Below, piece after piece: positions 1 to 6,655 of a DNA stretch of 10,056 bases. The stretch is from assembly GCA_013204195.1 (NCBI GenBank), contig JABMOJ010000368.1, positions 1-10,056 of the forward strand. Reading direction: 5' to 3'. The first letter of the stretch is position 1. Each line of letters starts with the position of its first letter. The notes under the pieces were generated by a model that saw only the letters and a list, made by a program, of their open reading frames with translations, ran no database searches and was not told the origin of the DNA. Source of the DNA: SAR86 cluster bacterium (GTDB lineage: Bacteria > Pseudomonadota > Gammaproteobacteria > Pseudomonadales > Azotimanducaceae). The translations under genes and the position numbers were made by a program.

Positions 1-1747
1 AGCGATGCCCGGTCACGCCGATGACAAGTTTTCGCTCAGTGAAGATACCTGATCGCTGCGCGAAGTATTCTGCTTGCAGGGTCGCTTCTTCAGTTTCTCG
101 TTGCTGCTGCGCTGCTGAAAGCTGCTCCCATGGCACCAGGAAAGGATTAATTTTCGCCTCTTCAATGCGTTTCGGGCCATATCGCCAGCCATCATAAAGT
201 TTGGTGTTAACGTATCGGTTATGTTCCATTTTTGCTTGAGCCGCGACCTCCTCTGCGTGAAACACTGGCACGACCGAAGGTTGATTTGCCGGCGCGCAAC
301 GGATCGCCCTGAGACGAATGAACCAATGATCCGCTTTAAGCAGATTTTGTTTCCGCTCCCACTGTGGCAAATCATTCCACAGTTGCAAGGCCTTATGATG
401 ACTGGATTCTCCGCTCGCACCGGGCAGGTTGGGTTGCGACTCAAGATACATTTGGTGGATGCCGCGCGCCAGCTTGTCCAGTTGTCGGGTCAAGACATTA
501 TCGACATGTAACACCTCATCAAACATACCGAATGGATAGAGTCCATCGGGAATTTCCTGTTCTCCGGTGTTGGATTCTAGCAATTGCGCCAAGCCACTGG
601 TACGTTGCATACGGACCAGGATAGGCGCGTTACTGGCACGTTTGTTGAGTAAAGCGGCACGCAACATCAGCGCAACATTCAGGCTTTCTTCGTCTGTATC
701 AGTGCAAATGATATGTTGTGTCACAGAGGGCAACAAAGCGGCAACATCCCCGGAAAATACATGGGGGCCGATGGTCGCCTGCTTGATAAAGGAATAATCG
801 CAAATCTGTGCCAGGTCAGGGTATTGCTTGTTGAACCGCAACATTTTCTCGTCCGCATCTGCATCGAAAATTGAAAATCGAATACGCGAGCCGTTAGCGT
901 ACTGGCACATCAAGGCTGCTTCGACCACGAGTTTTGCTGCCAGTCGTTTAAATCCATAGATGGCCAGATGAACGCGTTCCTGGTTAGCAACATCCGCGAA
1001 TACATCCGGGGGATAATCTCTAAGCAGCAGCCTGGCACTCAGGTCATAGACGCTGAAAAACGAGATCTCGGCGATGGAATAGTCCGCAAAGAACTTGGGA
1101 TAGCTCTCGAGTTGGTGAGCCAGGCCGATCTCATTTAAATGAATGTGGATTTTAAGGTGCGCCGCGTGACTGCCGCTTTCTCTTAGTCGCGTTCGCGTCT
1201 TGATCGCCAATTCAACATTGGTGCCATCATCGCCTGTTAACGCAATGAGTTGCGACGCGTGAGTGACATTAATGCGCTCGAGCATACGATCTTCAAAGAT
1301 ATCACCGACCAAGACACGAATACCAAGATCTCTGGCGCGTTGAATCAACAGGTTATCGGGTTCTCGCTCAACCACGACGATTTTTAGACTTGGATCGCAG
1401 GTCCGCAAAAACTGCCAACTCTTGTCGCCAAGACCGACGACGATCATATGTCCCGAGTAATAGTGCACCAGGCGGTTGCCCATGGAGACTCGGGAGTTAG
1501 ACGCAAGCACCAGGATAATCGAGGTGACCGCGGCAAGTGGCGCCAGAAAGCGTACCAGCTCAATCTGTAGGGGCACCGGATCCAGTTCCAGGGTCCACTC
1601 GCCACTCAGGAAAAATAGCATGAGGATCTCATAGACCGCGGTGGTGAGTTCTGTGGTGAGCTTTTGCGGCGCAATGACATACTGACCCCAAAGACCCAGG
1701 GCAAACAGAACGCCAACAATGATCGAGGCAAATATACGCTGACTCAT
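1..1747 (-). CDS. Putative ligand-gated ion channel: 2 TM + tandem TrkA-N/RCK domains + RyR domain (3' end outside window)
   Basis: The frame is open for 582 codons from ATG 1747 to the window edge and does not stop, so the C-terminus is missing. An in-frame TAG lies upstream of the ATG and there is no clear Shine-Dalgarno. Visible parts: hydrophobic segment at residues 5-27; a short hydrophobic stretch at 36-52 (FFLSGEW) in pore-loop position; a second membrane segment at 65-83; a Rossmann start MIVVGLGDKSW (101-111) with an acidic strand end VVVERE (124-129), typical of TrkA-N/RCK NAD-binding folds; a second Rossmann-like unit from about 258 (LAIYGFKRLA) to 390. Next come a WNDLP..ER motif (457-465) and a RyR-domain signature, MEHNRYV...YDGWRYGPKR (507-527) and NPFLVPWEQL (534-543). 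The last residues, KLVIGVTGHR (573-582), begin another domain, possibly SLOG-like. No TVGYG-type selectivity filter is seen. The likely role is an inner-membrane channel gated by a small ligand, possibly a nucleotide; function is inferred from domains only. The dehydrogenase gene upstream lies 76 bp away on the same strand, so co-transcription is possible but unproven. Confidence 0.85.
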   Translation of the reverse strand, partial: MSQRIFASIIVGVLFALGLWGQYVIAPQKLTTELTTAVYEILMLFFLSGEWTLELDPVPLQIELVRFLAPLAAVTSIILVLASNSRVSMGNRLVHYYSGHMIVVGLGDKSWQFLRTCDPSLKIVVVEREPDNLLIQRARDLGIRVLVGDIFEDRMLERINVTHASQLIALTGDDGTNVELAIKTRTRLRESGSHAAHLKIHIHLNEIGLAHQLESYPKFFADYSIAEISFFSVYDLSARLLLRDYPPDVFADVANQERVHLAIYGFKRLAAKLVVEAALMCQYANGSRIRFSIFDADADEKMLRFNKQYPDLAQICDYSFIKQATIGPHVFSGDVAALLPSVTQHIICTDTDEESLNVALMLRAALLNKRASNAPILVRMQRTSGLAQLLESNTGEQEIPDGLYPFGMFDEVLHVDNVLTRQLDKLARGIHQMYLESQPNLPGASGESSHHKALQLWNDLPQWERKQNLLKADHWFIRLRAIRCAPANQPSVVPVFHAEEVAAQAKMEHNRYVNTKLYDGWRYGPKRIEEAKINPFLVPWEQLSAAQQQRETEEATLQAEYFAQRSGIFTERKLVIGVTGHR

Positions 1748-1823
1748 AACTGGATACAGAAACCGAGGCGGTGTCCCGTCAGTCTAGCCCGTCTACAGAA
1801 CGAGCCTGAAGTAGATTTCCTCG

Positions 1824-3224
1824 CTATTGAGCCTCATCTTTCAAAACATTGTCTGGGATCATCTTTCCAGGGTTCATGATATTCAGTGGGTCGATAGCCC
1901 GCTTGATTGACGCCATCACTGCCACCGCAGCACCGTGCTCTAGTTCCATATAAGCCAGCTTGCCATAGCCGATCCCATGCTCGCCGGTACAGGTACCACC
2001 CATGCTCAGCGCGCGCTTGATTAATCGGTCATTGACGATTTTAGCGATCTCCAGCTCTGCGGGCTTGTCCACATCAACGAGCAGCAATAGATGAAAATTA
2101 CCGTCGCCTACATGGCCGACGATGGGTGCCAGCAGGTCAAACTCCACCAGATCACGTTGGGTCTGTTGAATACAATCCGCCAGTCTTGAAATGGGCACGC
2201 AGACATCTGTGGGCCAACCACTGGCACCCGGTCGCAGGGCTCGTGCTGCATAATAAGCATCATGCCGAGCCTGCCATAGCTTGTTCTGCGCTTCCTGTTC
2301 GACGGCCCAGGTAAACTCGGAGCCATGATTCTCCTGCACCAGCTCGGCAACCCGCTCGCTTTGCTCAACCACACTGGCACTGGTGCCGTGAAATTCAAAG
2401 AACAAGGTCGGTTGGGCCGAGTAATCGAGCTGGGAGTATTGATTGATGGCCTGCATCTGCGCCGCATCTAACAGCTCGACTCGCGCCACCGGGATACCCG
2501 ACTGAATGACCTCGATGACAGTTTGGACCGCGGCGTCGATGCTTGCAAAAGAGCACACCCCGACAGCATGCGCTTCAGGTAAACCGTAGCACCGCAACTG
2601 CACCTCGGTGATAATACCCAGGGTCCCTTCTGCACCGCAGAATAATCTAGTCAGGTCGTAGCCCGCCGCTGATTTCCGCGCGCGACTGCCGGTCCTAACA
2701 ATCTTGCCGTCTGGCATGACTACGGTCAGGCCCAGCACATTATCTTTCATGGTGCCGTAACGCACCGCATTGGTACCTGACGCTCGCGTGGATGTCATGC
2801 CGCCAAGGGTCGCATCGGCGCCTGGGTCAACGGGGAAAAATTGGCCGTGGTGGCGTAGTGCGGCATTCAACTGTTTGCGTGTCACGCCAGCTTGAACCCG
2901 ACAATCCAGATCATCGACATTGACCTCGAGAATCTGGCCCATTTGTGACATATCCATGCAAATGCCGCCCTGTGTGGCTGCGATATGGCCCTCGAGGGAT
3001 GTGCCCGCGCCAAAGGGTATTAGCGGCGTGCGGGTTTGCGCGCACAACTGAACGATTTGACTGACTTCCTCATTTGTGACGGGATACACCACCACATCGG
3101 GCGAGTATGGCGCATGAAACGACTCATCTTGACCATGTTGATCTAATAGGTCACGTTGCGTGCTCATACGATCCGGCAGGAGTGCCTTTAAGGCTTCGTG
3201 TACTTGCTGACTTAAGGTTGACAT
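1824..3224 (-). CDS. FAD-linked D-2-hydroxyacid dehydrogenase (D-lactate dehydrogenase / GlcD family)
   Basis: This 466-residue protein, a normal length for the family, oxidises a D-2-hydroxyacid such as D-lactate to the 2-oxoacid and passes electrons from FAD to a respiratory acceptor. The N-terminal PCMH-type FAD-binding domain shows PFGAGTSLEGH (70-80), PVDPGADATLGGM (131-143) and RLFCGAEGTLGIITE (193-207). The C-terminal FAD-oxidase domain shows GHVGDGNFH (370-378), the usual metal/substrate histidine region, then TCTGEHGIGYGK (411-422) and DPLNIMNPGK (445-454). There is no signal peptide or transmembrane segment, so the enzyme is probably cytoplasmic or peripheral at the membrane. The pattern is closest to the mitochondrial-type LDHD/cytochrome D-lactate dehydrogenases, but glycolate or D-2-hydroxyglutarate cannot be excluded as substrate. 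The gene ends in TAG (1824-1826). Its ATG has only a weak GAG upstream. It diverges from the alcohol dehydrogenase at 3288, so the two may share control. Confidence 0.93.
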   Translation of the reverse strand: MSTLSQQVHEALKALLPDRMSTQRDLLDQHGQDESFHAPYSPDVVVYPVTNEEVSQIVQLCAQTRTPLIPFGAGTSLEGHIAATQGGICMDMSQMGQILEVNVDDLDCRVQAGVTRKQLNAALRHHGQFFPVDPGADATLGGMTSTRASGTNAVRYGTMKDNVLGLTVVMPDGKIVRTGSRARKSAAGYDLTRLFCGAEGTLGIITEVQLRCYGLPEAHAVGVCSFASIDAAVQTVIEVIQSGIPVARVELLDAAQMQAINQYSQLDYSAQPTLFFEFHGTSASVVEQSERVAELVQENHGSEFTWAVEQEAQNKLWQARHDAYYAARALRPGASGWPTDVCVPISRLADCIQQTQRDLVEFDLLAPIVGHVGDGNFHLLLLVDVDKPAELEIAKIVNDRLIKRALSMGGTCTGEHGIGYGKLAYMELEHGAAVAVMASIKRAIDPLNIMNPGKMIPDNVLKDEAQ

Positions 3225-3287
3225 GATGACATACTCGGTTAGACCGATTTAGAATACCTGCTTTCACCCAACAATTGGAATCCTACT
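3225..3287. promoter_or_regulatory. Short divergent intergenic region between dehydrogenase genes
   Basis: Sixty-three bases separate the start codons of two divergent genes, so promoters for both must lie here or inside the coding ends. On the + strand TTGACA (3218-3223, inside the first codons of the reverse gene) and TAGAAT (3250-3255) resemble -35 and -10 boxes, but the 26-bp gap is too long for one sigma-70 promoter. The + gene has a modest GGA at about 10 bases before its ATG. No clear operator palindrome was seen. Confidence 0.35.
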
Positions 3288-4382
3288 ATGCCTACTCCAG
3301 CTCGCGTCGTTGTCCTGCCTCAGCAACCAGGGCCACTGCAGATTGTGACTTTGGACTTACCAGATCCAGGGCCCTACCAAGTGGTTGTTAAACAGTACGC
3401 GAGCGGCGTTTGCCATAGCCAACTCCATCAGATGCACAATCCGCGCGCCAACCCCATTGTTCTTGGCCACGAATCTACCGGGATTGTGCTGCAGGTCGGC
3501 AGTGCCGTTGAGCACGTTGCGGCGGGCGATATGGTGATGGTCACTTGGGTGCCTCGGAATGCTAACGGTACCGATCGTGCACCGGAGTCGGCGACCCTGG
3601 CCCTGCCAGATGGCAGTGTCGCTCGCTCACAAAATGTCTTTACCTGGGCTGACACCACCATCGCCGATGAGCAATATGTGGTCAAGGTCGCGAATGATAC
3701 CAAACGAGATGTCACCGCCATCATTGGCTGTGCCGTGATGACTGGTGCGGGCGCCGTGGAGAATACCGCCGGCGTTAAGGCCGGGGAAAGCGTGGTGATT
3801 TTCGGGGTCGGCGGCGTGGGCTTATCAGCCGTGGTCGCGGCCAAAGCCGTTGGCGCTAACCCGATCATTGCAGTCGACTTGGATGATACGAAGCTGGCCT
3901 TTGCTCGACAGTTTGGCGCAACCCATACCATTAATGCGGGTCAGGGCGACCCCATCCAGCAGATTAAGGCGCTGACAACCAACCCATCAAAACGTAATTT
4001 TATGGGCATGCCCGTCTCTGGCGCTGACTATGCGTTTGACTGTATTGGCTTGAAACAAACCATGGAGCAAATCGTACCGGCCGTTAGAGACGGCACTTTC
4101 GGCGCGCGAACCGGCGGCACGGCTGTCTTGGTTGGGGTGCCACAGACTCCCGTGCAACTTAATGCGGTTGACATGCTGATTAACGAGAAGAAGTTTGTCG
4201 GTAGTATTGGCGGCAGTTGTTCTCCTGATCGAGATTTCCCGAAGTATCTCGAGTGGTATGCCAATGGCCAGCTGGATCTCGATGCTATGGTGACCGAGCG
4301 TTTTAGCTTGGACCAGATCAACGAGGCCGCTCATGCGCTGGAAACAGGCAAAATCAGTGGCCGTGCCATTCTTGAGTTTTAA
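3288..4382 (+). CDS. Zinc-dependent alcohol dehydrogenase (MDR superfamily)
   Basis: This 364-residue NAD(P)-dependent medium-chain dehydrogenase is expected to interconvert an alcohol and an aldehyde or ketone in the cytoplasm. The catalytic zinc site is complete by alignment to the family: C42 in SGVCHS, H61-E62 in LGHES, and C148 in IIGCAV. The Rossmann motif GVGGVGL is at 173-179, with an acidic residue (D197) at the end of the next strand, favouring NAD over NADP. The usual four-cysteine structural zinc lobe is absent: the region after TWVPRN (86-91) contains no cysteine. Overall shape recalls class III/NDMA-type alcohol dehydrogenases, but substrate cannot be named. The ATG at 3288 is supported by a GGA upstream and by the family's typical N-terminus. 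The gene converges on the phosphatase at 4466 and its stop codon lies inside a 13-bp tandem duplication. Confidence 0.92.
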   Translation: MPTPARVVVLPQQPGPLQIVTLDLPDPGPYQVVVKQYASGVCHSQLHQMHNPRANPIVLGHESTGIVLQVGSAVEHVAAGDMVMVTWVPRNANGTDRAPESATLALPDGSVARSQNVFTWADTTIADEQYVVKVANDTKRDVTAIIGCAVMTGAGAVENTAGVKAGESVVIFGVGGVGLSAVVAAKAVGANPIIAVDLDDTKLAFARQFGATHTINAGQGDPIQQIKALTTNPSKRNFMGMPVSGADYAFDCIGLKQTMEQIVPAVRDGTFGARTGGTAVLVGVPQTPVQLNAVDMLINEKKFVGSIGGSCSPDRDFPKYLEWYANGQLDLDAMVTERFSLDQINEAAHALETGKISGRAILEF

Positions 4383-4399
4383 GCGCGAGTTTTAAGCGC
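4374..4399 (+). repeat. 13-bp tandem duplication over the alcohol dehydrogenase stop codon
   Basis: GAGTTTTAAGCGC occurs twice head to tail (4374-4386 and 4387-4399). The first copy contains the last two codons and the TAA stop of the alcohol dehydrogenase. It looks like a replication-slippage duplication with no coding effect. Confidence 0.9.
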
Positions 4400-4433
4400 G
4401 CCGCTTAATAACGTGCCTTAACAGCGCGTTTTT
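4394..4433 (+). terminator. Candidate rho-independent terminator of the alcohol dehydrogenase gene
   Basis: AAGCGCGC (4394-4401) can pair with GCGCGTTT (4424-4431), including one G-T pair, and the second arm runs into a five-T tract (4429-4433). The 22-base loop is longer than usual. A tighter perfect hairpin (TTAAGCG / CGCTTAA, 4392-4408, 3-base loop) lies in the same place but has no T tract and may compete. It sits 12 bases after the stop, between convergent genes, as expected for a terminator. Confidence 0.45.
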
Positions 4434-4465
4434 ACAAGGGCAGGGTTCGGGGCCAGCAGGCTCCG

Positions 4466-5191
4466 TTACTCGCCCAACTCATCACCGGCATGCTGCCGAA
4501 TCTTCCACTCACCCGCTACGCGGTGCCACCTACCCTGCTCATCGCAACTCACAAAAATCGGTTGTGCATGATGCATGGATAGATCGGCGACATCAGCCTC
4601 ACTGAGAATGCCTAATTGCGCGCAGGCGTGCCGAATGGCTGCGCCGTGGCCGACGATAAGCTTGAGTTCGCTGTGCGCCAGGACTTGCCACGCATGTTGA
4701 ATATGGGCGGCGACCCGTGCGCCAGCTTGACGCAGCGACTCCGCGCCTTGAAACGGCAGACAAAAATCACTGTTTGACTTCCAGCCAGCAGGCAGCGGCG
4801 CAAACCGCGGGTCAGCGGCGACGATCGCCGCGATGGCCGCGATATCAAGATTCGCCGCCGCACCGACGCTGCGTTCCGATAAGCCCTCAAATTCCTTAAT
4901 CTTTGTCGCTATGTCGCCAGTTGGCCGCTTTGAAAGAGCTTCTATCGGCAACGCTTCAGCAATGAGGCTCGCTGTTTGCCAGGCGCGAAGCTGACGGGAT
5001 GAATCTAACTGACGGTCGATGCTGAAGTGATGGCTGGCGCTGAATTCACCTATTAACTTGCCACAGTGACGGGCTTGGTCTTCACCCACCGGTGTTAATG
5101 GATATGGCAGCAAGGCACTGGGTACCCCTTGCGGCTGCCGGTAATCCCCGTGACGGATAAGCGCAATCACGCTTTTCGGGTTCATAGACAT
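4466..5191 (-). CDS. Histidine phosphatase superfamily (phosphoglycerate-mutase-like) protein
   Basis: This 241-residue protein carries the branch-1 histidine phosphatase signature. LIRHGDY (11-17) holds the phospho-accepting histidine H14 with R13. QLRAWQTA (67-74) supplies the second arginine, R69. GAESLRQAGARV (149-160) matches the usual GES...R block, and LIVGHGAAIR (178-187) gives the second catalytic histidine, H182. Such enzymes remove phosphate from small molecules or phosphoproteins in the cytoplasm, and the substrate cannot be told from sequence. The start is uncertain: ATG at 5191 has GAGG only 4 bases upstream, while ATG at 5185 has the same GAGG at 10 bases and overlaps the preceding ORF's stop as ATGA. 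The second start would give 239 residues. Both fit translational coupling to the small ORF upstream. The gene ends in TAA and converges with the alcohol dehydrogenase. Confidence 0.9.
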   Translation of the reverse strand: MSMNPKSVIALIRHGDYRQPQGVPSALLPYPLTPVGEDQARHCGKLIGEFSASHHFSIDRQLDSSRQLRAWQTASLIAEALPIEALSKRPTGDIATKIKEFEGLSERSVGAAANLDIAAIAAIVAADPRFAPLPAGWKSNSDFCLPFQGAESLRQAGARVAAHIQHAWQVLAHSELKLIVGHGAAIRHACAQLGILSEADVADLSMHHAQPIFVSCDEQGRWHRVAGEWKIRQHAGDELGE

Positions 5192-5349
5192 CCCGCCTCG
5201 CCGTCAACTAAGACGAGTAACAGGCTGCGGTCGGTAATATCGTCAAGCTTGGCGTGAGCGGGCTTGATCTGGCCTTTGGCCTTGAACGGCTTCGGGCCTA
5301 GGTCGATCACTGGGTTGTCTCTATGCCGCCGATCAAGCTGAGATAACAT
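5182..5349 (-). CDS. Small hypothetical protein (55 aa), coupled to the phosphatase gene
   Basis: An ATG at 5349 opens a 55-codon frame ending in TGA (5184-5182). GGAG (5360-5357) lies 7 bases before the ATG, a good ribosome-binding distance. The stop overlaps the second in-frame ATG of the phosphatase gene in an ATGA junction, the classic arrangement for translational coupling. The N-terminal half is polar and basic (LDRRHRDN, then KPFKAKGQIKP at 20-30). The C-terminal half contains a hydrophobic run SLLLVLVDG (42-50). There is no cysteine pair, signal peptide or full membrane segment. I do not recognise it. It may be a real small protein partner of the phosphatase or a leader ORF. Confidence 0.5.
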   Translation of the reverse strand: MLSQLDRRHRDNPVIDLGPKPFKAKGQIKPAHAKLDDITDRSLLLVLVDGEAGCL

Positions 5350-5445
5350 GGGCGTGCTCCAGGAGAGTTTTAAGGGCGGCCTTGGCTGAACGGCACTATA
5401 TCAATGTAAGCGCATAGTTCTCGGCGCTGCCGCCCACTTATAACG

Positions 5446-5473
5446 GACGTGAGCTGGTTGACGTGAGCGTCAA
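5446..5473. promoter_or_regulatory. Candidate operator: direct repeats plus palindrome
   Basis: GACGTGAGC occurs at 5446-5454 and again at 5460-5468, a spacing of 14 bases. The second copy lies inside a perfect inverted repeat, TTGACG (5458-5463) - TGAG - CGTCAA (5468-5473). A two-fold symmetric site of this size in a divergent promoter region fits a dimeric transcription factor, but no matching regulator gene lies in the window. Confidence 0.4.
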
Positions 5474-5564
5474 GTGAAACCCTTAGCACCTTCGGGATTA
5501 TCGCCCGTGAAAGTCTATAGGTGGCGAAGCAGAATGAAAACACCAATTGTCACTCCGGTGTGAG

Positions 5565-5581
5565 TCTGTGCGCGCCACAGA
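5565..5581. repeat. Inverted repeat (hairpin) in the divergent region
   Basis: TCTGTG (5565-5570) and CACAGA (5576-5581) are perfect reverse complements around a CGCGC loop. In RNA the stem could extend by a G-U and an A-U pair. There is no T tract after it, so it is not a typical terminator; an operator or a leader structure is possible. Confidence 0.4.
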
Positions 5582-5639
5582 TTGCGATGAGATCCAGTCC
5601 CGGCAGGCTGGCGGGCCTGAGCGACCAAGCTTATGCCGA

Positions 5640-5668
5640 TTGACAAGGCCTTGATAAATTCCAATGAT
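5640..5668 (+). promoter_or_regulatory. Candidate sigma-70 promoter of the crotonase gene
   Basis: A perfect -35 box TTGACA (5640-5645) is followed after exactly 17 bases by AATGAT (5663-5668), which matches four of six positions of TATAAT. Transcription would start near 5675, giving a leader of about 30 bases before the ATG at 5705. Confidence 0.5.
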
Positions 5669-5692
5669 GGTGTCTTCCGTCATTCTTCAAAC

Positions 5693-5698
5693 AGGGAG
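5693..5698 (+). promoter_or_regulatory. Ribosome-binding site fixing the crotonase start
   Basis: AGGGAG lies 6 bases before ATG 5705. The same frame is open further upstream to an ATG at 5633, but that ATG would precede the candidate promoter and adds residues unlike the family, so 5705 is the better start. Confidence 0.7.
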
Positions 5699-5704
5699 TC
5701 AGCT

Positions 5705-6562
5705 ATGCAGACAGGCAAATTCACGGGTTTTGAGGTTCGCATCGAGGAACCTGGCATCGCCTGGATCGAATTCAATGAACCCGCCAAGCTCAATGGTATG
5801 AGCGTCGGTAAAAAGCGCGACCTGATTGAAGTATTAACTCAGGCGCAAATGGATAATGCCATTCGCGTCATCGTCTTTATCGGCACCGGTCGCGGTTTTT
5901 GTGCTGGGGACGATCTGCAGGCCTATAGCGCGCCAAATTCTAATCCCGATGCGCTGATGCCCCCTATTCCGCCAGGACACGATAACGCGATTGGTACCTA
6001 TAACGGCCTGCGCCAAGTATCCCAAGCGCTGAATGTGGCTATTCGCAATCTGGACAAGATCACCATCGCGGCCATCAATGGCGTGGCGATCCAGACCGGC
6101 CTGTCGCTGGCCCTAGCCTGTGACTTTAAGATCGCCGCGAAATCCGCGCGTCTGGGGTCCGCCACCCTGCGGTTTGGCTTGCTACCTGACGAGGGCGGCC
6201 AATATCTGTTACTGCAGCATCTCGGCTTAACCACCACCCTGGACTTCATTTTGCGCAAGCGTATTGTCGAGGCTGACACCGCCTTATCAATGGGCCTGGT
6301 GAATGAAGTCGTTGCAGACGCAGACCTGCGAGACCATGTGCAGGCCCTGGCGACGGAATTGGCGAATGGCCCGCAAGTCTCTATGCGCCTGTTGAAGCGC
6401 TCCATTTACCAGGCCACCGAGTTAACCTTTGCCCAGTCCTTGGACGAAATTGCCGCCAAGACAGCGATTACCGACCACCATCCTGATGCCCGCGAAGGCG
6501 TTAGTGCCTTTCGCGAGAAAAGAACGCCCGCATTCAACGCCTGGTTACGCAAGGATCAGTAG
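5705..6562 (+). CDS. Enoyl-CoA hydratase/isomerase (crotonase) family protein
   Basis: The 285-residue product has the crotonase fold and should bind an acyl-CoA thioester in the cytoplasm. The oxyanion-hole segments are GRGFCAGDDL (62-71) and AAINGVAIQTGLSLALACD (122-140). Aligned to classical 2-enoyl-CoA hydratase, both catalytic glutamates are missing: the first (in the GGGCEL block) is S134 and the second (in the QPEI block) is T154. The GAGG loop reads PDEGG (161-165), supplying D162 and E163 as possible acid/base groups, as in some isomerase-type members. The reaction is therefore uncertain: isomerase, another crotonase chemistry, or a divergent hydratase. The C-terminal REGVSAFREKRTPAF (263-277) is typical of the family. 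The protein starts at ATG 5705, not at the longer upstream ATG. It ends in TAG. The membrane protein gene follows after 93 bp on the same strand. Confidence 0.88.
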   Translation: MQTGKFTGFEVRIEEPGIAWIEFNEPAKLNGMSVGKKRDLIEVLTQAQMDNAIRVIVFIGTGRGFCAGDDLQAYSAPNSNPDALMPPIPPGHDNAIGTYNGLRQVSQALNVAIRNLDKITIAAINGVAIQTGLSLALACDFKIAAKSARLGSATLRFGLLPDEGGQYLLLQHLGLTTTLDFILRKRIVEADTALSMGLVNEVVADADLRDHVQALATELANGPQVSMRLLKRSIYQATELTFAQSLDEIAAKTAITDHHPDAREGVSAFREKRTPAFNAWLRKDQ

Positions 6563-6655
6563 TTGCCAGTAGGCAGCACTGGGCCACTGTGCCAGAATAA
6601 CGCCTTTCAATATTTTGCGCCTGTCAACGAAGCGCCTTAATGCGAGAACAACACC

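Larger units (their letters stand above)
5350..5704. other. 355-bp divergent control region without a convincing gene
   Basis: This stretch separates the reverse small ORF/phosphatase unit from the forward crotonase gene. I see no supported protein or RNA gene in it. It holds a repeated GACGTGAGC motif with a TTGACG/CGTCAA palindrome (5446-5473), an inverted repeat TCTGTG-CGCGC-CACAGA (5565-5581), a smaller one CAGGC/GCCTG (5604-5619), and a sigma-70-like promoter (5640-5668). It probably contains promoters in both directions plus binding sites for at least one regulator. Confidence 0.6.

Noticed and set aside
13..444. Reverse-strand 143-codon ORF
   Set aside because: It overlaps the RyR-domain part of the larger gene in another frame and has no recognisable motif; the larger frame has clear domain signatures over the same bases.
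1748..1823. Possible terminator between the flavoprotein and the RyR-channel gene
   Set aside because: Only distant 5-bp complementarity (CGAGG/CCTCG) and a repeated GACGGG were found; no compact stem with a T tract.
2108..2467. Reverse-strand 119-codon ORF inside the flavoprotein gene
   Set aside because: It lies wholly within a well-supported gene in a different frame and has low-complexity, arginine-rich content typical of shadow frames.
4392..4408. Perfect 7-bp hairpin as a terminator by itself
   Set aside because: No T tract follows it on either strand; it is mentioned only as an alternative fold of the nearby T-tailed stem.
5498..5683. Reverse-strand 61-codon ORF in the divergent region
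   Set aside because: I see no ribosome-binding site, family motif or fitting neighbour, and it overlaps the candidate promoter and start of the crotonase gene.
5633..5704. Longer N-terminus for the crotonase from ATG 5633
   Set aside because: It would begin before the candidate promoter; the AGGGAG before 5705 and the family's normal length favour the shorter protein.
6563..6655. Imperfect GGCA/TGCC and CTGG/CCAG stems between the crotonase and membrane-protein genes
   Set aside because: The stems are short and bulged with no T run, so neither a terminator nor a regulatory element can be supported.
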